Shown: positions 14,001 through 26,000 of the stretch, piece after piece
Layout of the letters: every line of letters begins with the position of its first letter
Numbering within the stretch: the first letter of the stretch is position 1
DNA from: Nymphaea colorata
Taxonomy: Eukaryota > Streptophyta > Magnoliopsida > Nymphaeales > Nymphaeaceae
Direction of reading: 5' to 3'
Assembly (NCBI RefSeq): GCF_008831285.2
Contig: NC_045148.1
Location: forward strand, 2,978,001-3,042,000
Length of the DNA: 64,000 bases
The notes under the pieces: model-generated
Databases searched by the model: none
What the model was told of the DNA's origin: nothing
Seen by the model: only the letters and a program-made list of their open reading frames with translations
Translations under genes and position numbers: made by a program

Positions 14001-17000
14001 AACTAAGGTTTTATCTATGTGTGGATTTCGATGATCCCAGCTTGATCACTCGTTGTTTATCAAGTGAGGCACATCTGGTATAGTGATATTGATTGTATAC
14101 GTGGATGATATTGTTCTCAATGGAGAAAGTAATCAAGAGATAGCTCAGACAAAGGAGTTTTTACAGCAACGCTTTGTCACAAAAGACCTTGGACAACTCT
14201 GTTATTTTCTTGGTATTGAGGTGACTCGTAGTAGTAAAAGAGTTGTAGTGTCTCAAAGAAAATATGTTCTTGATCTTATGCAGGAAACAGGTTTATTGGG
14301 AGCTAAACCTGCCATACTTCCCATGAATCCCCGCATTCATATACATGATGATGAATCAGAGCCTTTTGACTCTAGATCTTACAGATTTCTGATAAGGATA
14401 CTGTTATATTTGACTGTCACTCGCCCCGACATTAACTTTGTTGTGAATAAGCTAAGTCAGTTTATGGAAAAACCCAAAAAGGTTCATTGGGACGCCGCTC
14501 TAATGATTGTCAGATACTTGAAATCAGCCCCGAGAAAAGGGTTATGGTTCAAAAAGGGAGAAGGTGTTGACATCGAAACGTATATTGATGCTGATTATGC
14601 AGGGTCTAGATGACAGAAAGTCTACTACAGGTTTTTGTGTCTTTGTGGAAGGTAATCTTATTTCTTGGAGGAGCAAGAAGCAGAATGTGGTGGCTCGATC
14701 TAGTGCTCAATCGGAATATAAGGCCATGGCTCAAACTGTGACTGAAATGTCATGGGTCAAATCATTGCTTCTAGAGTTGGGTGTTTCAGTGGATCTCCCA
14801 GTGAAAATGTATTGTGACAACAAGGTAACTATCTATATTGCTAAAAATCATGTCCATGAGAAGACGAAACACATTAAAGTTGATTGCCACTATGTTCGGA
14901 ACCTAGTTCAAGAAGGAATTGTTAGCACTATTCATGTCTCTTCAAAAGATCAGGTAGCTAATATCTTCACCAAAGCTCTTCCCATAGGAGATTTCCTGAA
15001 AGCTTGTAACAAGCTGAGCATGATTGATATATATGCTCCAGCTTGAGGGGGAGTGTTAAAAAGTGTTTCTGCAATATTAGAAAGTTAGATAGAAGGTCTT
15101 TAAATATTTTCTTATACTTGTTGAACTGTTTTTGTAAATTTTGTATCGTCAGCCCTAATCTCTTTTAACTTGAGATTAGGGTTACTATCATTATTTTGGG
15201 CTCTCTCTCTCTCCCATCGTAACAGGCATTAGGGAGACCTCCGCTCTGATACCATGTTATGACCAGAGAGAGAGAGAGCGTAAAAACATATCATTAACTT
15301 TACCCTAATCTCAAAGTTAAAAGAGATTAGGGCTGGTGGTAACAAAAATTATCATCTCAGTCCAAATAAAATAAGATATCCTTCAAAAACACACACTCTA
15401 ACTTCCTATTATTTGCAAAAAGACTCTAAATGACAACTAAAGATATTTAACAATAACAACTGAGAGCTTCTGTTGACTTGTATACAAGACATGATCGAGA
15501 GAAGAATTTAAAAAGAAATATTGGTCAAGCCACTGTAGCTGATAAGCCAATATCAAAGTCATGCAGATAGAAAGACATATCAATTAATTAACAAGGGAAA
15601 ATATAAAAGAATAATTTTAATGAGGCAAGCATTAGGGACCAAAACTGGCAACATGAAAGAGTAAATCTGCTTTCATAAGAATGCCAACAAACGGTGTGTT
15701 TCTCTGTGTCTTAATGGGCATGTGCAGGATACCTTATAAACTGTTCCAAAACCCCCTTGTCCCAATTTATTTGCAGGGTTGAAGTCTTCAGTTGCGGTCT
15801 TCAGTTCAGCATAGCTAAATGTGTTTGGTCTTGCACCCGTTACCAAAAGCTCTGTATTTTCAAACAAAGCATACTTACAATTATGATGAATGATTTAATC
15901 AAATAAAAAGCATTTTACCATGCAACATTTACAACAGCTAAACTTGGAATCAGCACCAGCAATGCAATTATGTTCTATTAACCAGAGGTCATTGAATATA
16001 TATGGTACTTCTTTTTCAATCATCTCAAAAAGATTTCATCACCTTCATCTGCAGATGCCAAGAGGAGTTTTTTCTTTCTTTGCTTTAGAAAAAGAACTGA
16101 AATGATGACCGTGATTCCAATTGCCACTATGACAGCCGCAACAGTCCCAACAACTAGTCCAGTTCTGCTCTTTTGGGGGGGAGGATTTGATGAGGGGCTA
16201 CTTTCTGGTATAAAGTCTGGATGCCCGAGCAAATAATCAGTCACATAGTCCTGCTTTGTAATTTCTGGCAGATAATTAATCTATTGTTTGAAGTTTTCCT
16301 GAATTTTAAATGAGGGTAATACCTGGGGTTACACTAATTGCTGAAACAGTTGGTCCATAAGTGCCTGCTACTGGAATACAACAAGTTCCTTTTCCAGCCC
16401 AGAAGAAGTGGATTTCAAGGAAATTTTGAGATACATTTGCCGTGTAGTTCAATGAAACAGATCTTAAATAGGTACCGCCTGCTTGCTTTGTTATGTCAAA
16501 GTCTTTCTTTGCCAGGTTACCCTACAGAAGTGTAGGCCCAAATTGTTTAACCTTATGATAATTTTTCCCACTTCTATTAGATATACGATGATAGATAGCA
16601 CAACTATTCCAATGAAGTGTGTCGGGCAACTTGCCTGAATGTGGATGTCAAAAAGACGCCTGCCAACAGAACCTTGGATAGTTGTCTCAGCAAATTCTAG
16701 CTGTACCGTATAGTTCCCATTTTCAAGACCCAGGCCATAGTATCGCAATGATCCAGGCGATGCCCTTGCCGTTTGGAATAACTCAGAGTCTAAAGTGTTG
16801 GTAAACTGTGACTGGCTGTTTAGGATATATTGAGGATTGTCGATGTCAATAAACACCCCATTGCTACTGACAGCCCACTTCTTTGTCTCAGTAGTAAAAT
16901 AGGATGAAGCATTTAGAGATGCATTGTCTCTTTCAAATAGTGTGCCCAGAGTCCCGGATTTAATGTCAAGGCCACCACAATTTACTGCAAAGGAAGAATC

Positions 17001-20000
17001 TGTAAAATAGAGAAAGGCAATCACCACCTAACTCACATTTCCTTTTTGATCATGAATACTTGCATTTCATACATGCATGACAATTTGAACACAAGTTTCC
17101 ATTCATATTTGATGATTTCGATTAAAACTCTATTGCCTGTCGTAAAAAAGGAAGCATACAACCACATACCAAGCATACAGTGTGTAATACAAATCAACCC
17201 TGAATTTTCTCGCTACTTTTACCAACACATCCAAAAGAGATTTGTGCTTTTACATATCATCACAGTAACACATTTTCCTGATATCTTCGTAGTGTCTTTA
17301 TCATGAGGAGAAAGCAATCTAAAAGCAAAAATCTCACAAGCTGTTGAATATACAAGACATGTATTTACAACACTATGATACTATTACAATATTATAAAGA
17401 AAATTTTGTTTATTTGGTTAATAAATAACTTTCAATTTTTTTTCCAGTTTTTTATGAGTTCCCAGTTCCTAAGAATTATCAGAAAAATGTCAAGATCATA
17501 ATATTATCCCTGTCGAGATATTGAATCCAGAACTGAAACTATGACCAAGATTCTCCTTTTTCAATTGGGGATAAGCCCCAATCACCAAGACTAGCAAGGA
17601 AAACATTATGAAAAAGCCTAGGCAACACAATGGCAGGTTGAGAGTTGATCCAGAGTCTCCAATTTGACACCTTCAACATTATCCTCCTACCACTTGCAAT
17701 TCTGGTGGTTTACGATTATGATTGCCATGAAGGTAGCTTGCACACTACATGACAGGTTGCTGAGGAAATTCAATGAAGGTTGTTCTACTTGTTAACGATG
17801 CAGGATCTATACTTAGGTGGTTATGCATTTGTTAGAAACAACTTTATTCTCTTTCTATGTCCTTCCCTTATTTGTTTTTCTGTATTTTTCCTGAACTTCC
17901 TTTTTATGAATTTTTCTGTTACCTTTCCTTTTTGTGCTTTATTGGGGACTCCAATGGCTAGAATTTATAGCCATTGGGTCTCCAACAGCCCTTTCTTATG
18001 CTCTATTTAGGGTACCATTTGGCCCCATTCAAGGTAACCTTCCTTGAAGTTATTTTTTAGTGAACTCTTTAATACCTTAAGTGCACTGCTTTTCCTCATC
18101 TTGTGAGGTACACTTTGTGTGAGAAATGTAACTTTCATATTTATATTTGTTTCTTAAGTGGATTGAGTATTCTTAATCTAAATAATGCGTCTGAGAGAAC
18201 ATGATAACATATCACTATTTCAGCAACTACATAACACTGAAACCAATTATGATAGGTTTAAGGTTTTTGGCTGCAAATGATACACATTGGATGATAAAGC
18301 TGTTCCTTTAAACACTAACTTTTGCTCCTTGGTTGTAACAGCAACAAAAGAAAAGGATTCACGTCTGGGTTATCATTTTCCCTTGTCAGATCTCTATATT
18401 TGCATGTTGTTGAGTCATTGACTGCTGATTAAGTCCTTTCTTCCTTTCAGTCTCAAGTCATACTTTCTTGGCCTTAAATTCTTCCTTGTCCTTTATGGAT
18501 TCCTCTACTCATACTGGGTTTTCCTCAAATTTCATGATTCAACTTTTTTCTTTTTTCTTTTTTGAAAACTTAGCCCAATTTTTTGAGTTGGAAGATGCAA
18601 ATAATCCCTTTTATAAGAAGTCATGATTTGTTTGGCCATCTGGATGGTTCCATTCTAGTCTCACCACAGTTTAGTTTGCAGGAAATAGAGGATGAGAAGG
18701 GATTGCCTGTAGACTATGTTGTTAAGACCTCGCCCAGCCGTGGACTAAGTGTGAGTGCACACCCGTCGCCTACGTCCACCACTTAGGCGACGGGATATAT
18801 GTTGGCGCTTAGGCTGGTGCCTAAGCTCGCCTAGGGTGGCATAGGCTCCAACACGCCTATGTTAAATAACATTAGTAGCATGAGAATACGTCTTCTTCAG
18901 GAAAGACCACATATCTTTAGCTTTGGTGTAATATGCAATTTTTGGAGCTATACGGGACTCTACACTGTTCACAATCCATGCCATTACAATGTCATTATCT
19001 TCAACCCATGCAGCATATTTCCCTTTTTCCTCAAGGGGTTTGTCTTCTTCAATAATATATTTCTTTCTATGACCAGCCACAGACATCATAAATACCTTCA
19101 TAATTCGAACCATCAAGTTTGATTGTGGTTCCATAAGAAAAAGAGTTCCCAGCCATCTTGTATTCATTAGGCCCTTCTGACCTACTACCGTCAGCCATAG
19201 TAGGAAACCAATGTAATAGAACACGATTACCACAGCCAAAGGACGTGCAGGCAGCATTTTAATTTTTTTTCAGACGACGGCAACAAACAGCAATTTCAGA
19301 TATAAATTGCAGGCAGTAAACATACACAGGTCTAGCAGTAAATCTCAACACAACATGTTAGCTCCACTCAACTTCAACTATGTTGTAACTGTTAAGTCTG
19401 TACGTATAAGTGTAAGGGGATCGGGTCTCTTCAGACCCGATCCACTTTGTTTTTATGTCTTCACGTCTAAGTGGTGGCATCTCTTGTAATTACTTCATGT
19501 TTTATTCCTCTTTTTGTTGTAACCTAATTAGGTTTATGTTTTAATAATAGAGATCAAGCATCGTGTGGCTGCATTGGCCGACGGTTCTCTTACCTTCATT
19601 GCTTTCTTCTATTCTCTATTTTCCATCCTCCTTATTTTCAGACGGAGAGACGTGATTCGGTGGTGTTTTAGTGAAGATTCTCACATGGTATCAGAGCCAG
19701 GTTACATCGTCCTCCGGTGAGTGATTTCTGCTTGGAGTATTCTGCCATAAATCTTATTTTCTGTCGTGGTTATCCCCAAACTCTGTTTCTGCCCTTAATC
19801 CCACGATTTGCCCTAATTTCTGTTGCCCTAAATTCTGTTTTTTGCCCTAAGTCACACGGTTTTCCCTAATTTGCCCTAATTTCTGTCGTGACCTTTAAAA
19901 TTCTGCCCCAATCGTCTGTTCTAATCCTCTCTTTCAATCATGGACCAGCCGACTCCCTCTCTTCTATCTTCTAGTTTTCTCTCACAACTCATCTCTCAAA

Positions 20001-23000
20001 AACTGAACCATAGTAATTATTTGACTTGGAAACGTCAAATTGTCCCATTTATTAAGAGCCATAGACTGTATGGGCACATCGATGGGACTACTCCAGCACC
20101 TCCAAAGTATGTTAACCGTGAAATAAAGAAGACAGTCGTGGGAGATAAAGGTGTTGGGGCCTCGGCTGGAAGTGAAATCAGTTTTGAATATGAAACTCTT
20201 CCTGAGAGCAATCCCGAATATGAAGTTTGGCTGGCTCACGACCAGTCTCTTGTTGCTTATATCACTTCTACCTTGTCAGAGGAGGTATTGGGAGGTATTG
20301 ATGATGATTTAACTGCCCTAGAGTTGTGGTCTACCCTTGCCACAACATATTCTCAAGTCTCGGAAGCACGTTTTCTACAATTAAGAAGGCAATTTCAGGA
20401 TATCAAGCGTGGGACGCGTACAGTTTTGGAGTATTTGAATGAAATCAAGAGTGTTAGTGATCAGCTTGCTGCAATTGGACATCCCGTCAGCGACAAGGAC
20501 AAAGTCCAACAAGCCTTGAGTGGACTGGGAACAGAATTTGATATTTTTTGCACAGCCTTGGAAGTCTTACCTGTTCTCCCATCTTTTGAAGATCTAAAGG
20601 CCAAGCTTTTTCAACATGAAGCTAGTCGAGTTCAACGACATAATCTGGTTCCTTCCAACAGCCACAATGTACTGATCACAGGAACTCACGCACTGCAAGG
20701 AAATCGCACTCGTTCTTGGACTCCTCAGGCAGGCATGGGAAGAGGGATTCTCCCAACACCGCCAAGCATGAATACTACCTCTGCCACATCTAGAAGAATC
20801 CCAACATGCTTCTATTGCAACAAGAAGGGGCATGTAAAATCAGAATGTTGGCACAATCCTCAGAACAAGAATAGTCAGGTCAGGCGCGAGAACAGGACAG
20901 CAGTGGGGTCAGCTCCATCCTCATCTGGATCAAATCCAACTTCAAAGGTTTCAGCAGACGTGCAGCAACTTCTAATGACAGTCTTATCCAAACTTAACTT
21001 GAAGCAAAATGAGCAAGGAGAGTGGTATGTGGACTCTGTAAGAATCTTTGCTTATGCACGTCTCTCCGTCTGAAATCTGCTAGAATGAGAAGAAGAAGTA
21101 GAAGAGAAGACAAATGGAGAAAGAGAGTCACCGGCAGTTTCCTTTTTTTTTTTAGCCGTGTGATCCTTAAGCTATATTAAAGAATAAACCTAATCAGGTT
21201 ATAACAAAATGTACACAAATTATATAACATTTACAGATGTGCCACCGCCTAGTATGTTTAGGCGTGTGGATTAGAAAACAAGTGGATCGGGTCTGAATAG
21301 ACCCGAACCTCCATACGCTAACAGCCCCCCTCAAGTTGTGCATGAGATTTGACCATGCATAACTTGTTCTTCAAGTCCCAAAAATGCTGCCCTGTGAGTC
21401 CTTTAGTAAAGATATCAGCTATCCGTTCACTGGTGGATATATAAGTAGGCACGATCTCGGCTTCTTCAACCTTCTGACGGATGAAGTGTTGATCAATCTC
21501 TATGTGTTTGGTACGATTATGCAAAATGGGATTGAAGGCAATTTTTATTGCACTTTGATTGTCACATAGTAATGATGATTGGGCAATAGGAAGATTAAGC
21601 TCTCCAAGCAAATGTCGTAACCATGATGCTTCAGCGGTCCCTGCAGCCATTGCTCTATACTCTGCCTCAGTGCTGGATCGTGCAACAGCACGCTGCTTTT
21701 TACTGCTCCAACAGATGAGATTAGAATCAAGAAAAAGACAGAAGCCTGAAACTGATCGTCGATCATCGGGATCGCCTGCCCAGTCTGCATCAGTATATGT
21801 ATATATGCTATGTCCAAGAGAAAGATTGGGGCATTTTGTGTAGACTAGTCCATCTCCAAGAAAAGCTTTGAGATACCGCAATATCCGCTTAGCGGCATCC
21901 ATATGTCCTTCGGTGGGGGCATGCATGAACTGAGAAATCTGATTTACAGCATATACTATGTCTGGGCGAGTAAAAGTGAGGTATTGTAACATACCAACAA
22001 TGCTGCGATAGAATGTAGGATCGGAATATGCTGCAGTTCCATCAGATGAAGTCAACTTAGTGTTTAGAACACTAGGAGTAGTTATGGGTTTGCAATTAGT
22101 CATGCCTGCCCTGTCCAAAACATCTAGGGTATACTTGTGCTGCGTAAGAGTCAATCTATCATTTGTCCTGTCAAGCTCAACACCCAAAAAATACCGTAAT
22201 TCGCCGAGATCCTTCATCTTGAATTCTTGCTTCAACATATTTTTAACATAGGATATATGTGATGTCGAGTTCCCAGTGATAACAATATCATCAACATATA
22301 TAAGCAACCAAGTGGTAGCTTCTCCGGAATGATAGATAAACAAAGAGTGATCGAGAGAGCTTCGGAGAAAACCAACTTGTTGTATATGATGAGAAAAACG
22401 ATCGAACCATGATCTAGAAGCTTGCTTCAACCCATATAGAGATTTTTGTAATTTACAAACCCATTGTTGAGGATCATGAGTAGTATAGCCAGGGGGTTGC
22501 TCCATGTAGACCTCCTCCTTAAGAATCCCATGAAGAAATGCATTTTTAACATCTAACTGATAAAGAGGCCACCCATATGAGACTGCAAGAGAAATAATCA
22601 CGCGTATTGTTCCCATCTTGATGACTGGACTGAATATTTCATCATAATCTTCCCCATATTGTTGAGTGAACCCGCGTGCCACAAGACGCGCCTTATGTCG
22701 ATCAATGCTACCGTCTGGCTTATATTTCAGCTTGTAAACCCACTTAGAACCTACAACATTCTTAGTATTTGGACGAGGAACAATCTGCCAAGTTTGACAT
22801 TCATGTAAGGCTGCCATTTCCTCATTCATAGCTTCAACCCAACATTTTTCCTTACTCGCATGGTGATAAGATTTTGGTTCCACCTTTTTGTTGACTTCTG
22901 TCATAAACAACTGAAAATCCAAAGAAAAAGTATTATAGCTCACCCATCTATCAATAGGATGTCTCACGCGTTGTGACTGGCGTGGAACTGCGGTAGGTTC

Positions 23001-26000
23001 TGCCGTAGGAACCGATCGCCTAGAATACACCAGGCCTGAAAATCGATTATATGGAGGTGGATCATTGGGTTGAGGAAATGGAGGCACGCTGTCCAAGGAG
23101 CTACTGACAGGTGTTTCGGGTTCATTAACAGCTTGCTCCTTGTGTTCATTCAACTTTTCCGCCCCTTGTCTTAAGATTTCAGCATGTAACCAAGTATCAT
23201 AAACCTCATTTTTGTCCTTGAGTGTTAGAGAAGTTGCCTTGGAGTCCTGTAACCTGCTTTCATCAAAAACAACATGCCGTGAAATATGTACACGCCCAGT
23301 TTTAGGGTTGTAACACCTATAACCCTTGTAATTTTCTGCATACCCTATAAATCTGCACAAAACAGCACGATCTTGAAATTTGTTTCGTAAGGAAACATCA
23401 ACATGGACATAGCACACACATCTAAAAACACGTAAATCTTCATAACACGGTTGTTCTTGATGTAATAGAAAAAATGGAGATTTTCCATCAAGCAAAGCCA
23501 ATGGCAGTCGATTTATAGCATGAACAGCTGTATGAAAAGCCTCGGTCCACAATGTCATAGGTAAGTCTGTGTCATGCATCATGCTAAGGGCGCTTTCAAC
23601 AATATGTCTATGTTTCCTTTCAGCAATTCCGTTTTGCTGAGGTGTATGTGGGCATGAAGTTTGTCTAGTGATCCCATTATCTAGTAGATACTCAGTAAAT
23701 TCATTAGAAATAAATTCACCACCACCATCACATTGAAAATGCACAATATTGCTGGAATATTTGTTCCGAACCAAAGCATGAAATTGAGTAAACAGGCGGA
23801 AGACTTCTGATTTGTGTTTGATGAAGTGAATCCAAGTATATCGGGAATATGAATCAATAAAAATAACATAATATCTACTCCCAGAAGAAGAAGGAATTGG
23901 AGCAGGCCCCCAAACATCGGAATGTATAGTGTCAAAAACCTTTGAAGCTCTTTTATTTATTAATTGAAAAGGAAGGGCATGGCTCTTACAGAGATGACAA
24001 CTCGAGCACATGCTGGACTCACTGACTGAACTCAGACTGGACTTATCTAAGCGCCCGTCTGCAACAAGACTTCGAACAAAAGACTGACTACAATGAGCTA
24101 ACCGACCATGCCAAATGGATGGCTTATTATATTCTGCGACATTGATTTCACTATGAATTGAAAAGGATGGATCTGAAGGGTGAGATTTTGACAACTTTGG
24201 AGCTTCTTCAAGAACATACATGTCGCCTTTGCGAGTGCCCTCAGCGAACGTCCTCTTGGTTCGAGCATCCTTGACATAAACAGAAGACGGTGTAAATTCA
24301 ACAGAGGAGTGAGTATCATCAATCAGTTTGGACACTGAGATAATATTTTTCTTGACACTTGGAACAACAAGGACATCCTTTAATGGAATGGAAGAGGAAC
24401 CCATAGATATTTGTGCATTTCCAATGTGCGATATTGTGTGATGGGAACCATCTCCCGTGACAACTGAGCCTTGATCTAAATAAGGGAAAACACTAGATAA
24501 AGTACCTGTGTCACCAGTAACATGAGCTGCTGCTCCAGAGTCCACATACCACTCTCCTTGCTCATTTTGCTTCAAGTGGAGCTTAGATAAGGCTGTCATA
24601 AGAAGTTGTTGCACCTCTGATGAAACATTTGATGTTGGATTTGAGCTAGATGAGGATGAAACGGACCCTGCTGCTGCCTTGTTTTCACGCCTGACTTGAT
24701 TATTCTTATTCTGAGGATTGTGCCAACATTCTGATTTCACATGTCCCCTCTTATTACAATAAAAGCAAGTTGGAACCCTTCTAGATGTGGCAGCAGTAGT
24801 ATTCATGCCTGGTGGTGTCGGGAGAATCCCTCTTCCCATTCCTGCCTGAGGAGTCCAAGGTCGAGTACGATTCCCTTGCAATGCATGTGTTCCTGTGATC
24901 AATACATTGTGGCTGTTGGGAGAAGTCAAATTCTGTCGCTGGACACGACTAGCTTCGTGTTGAAATAACTTGGCTTTCAGATCTTCAAAAGATGGGAGGA
25001 TAGGTAAAACCTCCAAGGCTGTGCAAAAAATATCAAACTCTGTTCCCAGGCCACTCAAGGCTTGTTGCACTTTGTCTTTATCGCTGACAGGATGTCCAAT
25101 GGCAGCAAGTTGATCACTTACGTTTTTGATTTCATTCAGATATTCCAAAACTGTACGCGTCCCACGCTTGATATCCTGAAATTGTCTTCTTAATTGCAGT
25201 AACCGTGCTTCCGATACTTGAGAATACGTTGTGGCAAGGGTAGACCACAATTCTAAGGCTGTCAAATCATCATCAATGCCTCCTAATACCTCCTCTGACA
25301 AGGTAGAAGTAATATATGCGACAAGTGACTGGTCGTGGGCCAGCCAAACATCATATTCAGGATTACTTTCCGTAAGAGTATCATATTCAATGCTAGTTTC
25401 ACTTCCAGCCGAAGCCCCAATAGCTTGATCTCCCACTACGGTCTTCTTCACTTCACGGTAAATATATTTTGGAGGTGCTGGAGTAGTGCCATCGATATGC
25501 CCATAGAGTCTATGACTTTTAATAAATGGAACAATTTGACGTTTCCAAGTCAAATAGTTACTATGATTCAATTTTTGGGAAATAAGTTGGGAGAGAAAGC
25601 TGGAGGATAGAAGAGAGGGCGTCGGCTGATCCATGACTGAATAAAGATGATTAGGGCAGACAACGTGAGGCAGAAAACAGAATTAGGGCAAAAACGGACC
25701 GGAATTAGGGCAGAAAACAGAATTGAGGCAGAAAACAGAATTAGGGCAAAAACGGACTGAAATTAGGGCAAATGGATTTAGGGCAAATCACACAAGATTC
25801 AAGGCAGAAACGGAAATGAGGGATATCCACGCCAGAAATGAGTACTTAGGGCAGATTAGGGATAATCACGTCAAACTGAAACCACTCACCGGAGGACGAG
25901 GGAACCTGGCTCTGATACCATGTAAGAATCTTTGCTTATGCACGTCTCTCCGTCTGAAATCTGCTAGAATGAGAAGAAGAAGTAGAAGAGAAGACAAATG

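Larger units (their letters stand above)
13157..15452 (-). mobile_element. Rearranged Ty1/Copia element in an RLK intron
   Basis: Outer borders are minus-oriented LTRs, 13,157-13,351 and 15,255-15,452, each starting TGTTATGACCAG and ending TTAACA on the plus strand. They are flanked by ATAAT and ATAAC, a near-perfect 5-bp target duplication. The right LTR abuts an inverted primer-binding site (CTCTGATACCA, complement of the initiator-Met tRNA site) and the left abuts an inverted polypurine tract (CTCCCCCTCAAGC). Between them is a minus RNase H end joined head-on to a plus-strand reverse transcriptase/RNase H half with its own LTR. It lies in the 2.76-kb intron between exons 18 and 19. Confidence 0.85.

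Noticed and set aside
19686-19700. TGGTATCAGAG as a tRNA gene fragment
   Set aside because: It is an 11-14 base retrotransposon primer-binding site next to an LTR; there is no tRNA cloverleaf.
25668-25830. Repeated CCCTAA words as telomere-like repeat
   Set aside because: The words occur within longer degenerate units unlike plant CCCTAAA telomere arrays and lie in a Copia leader.
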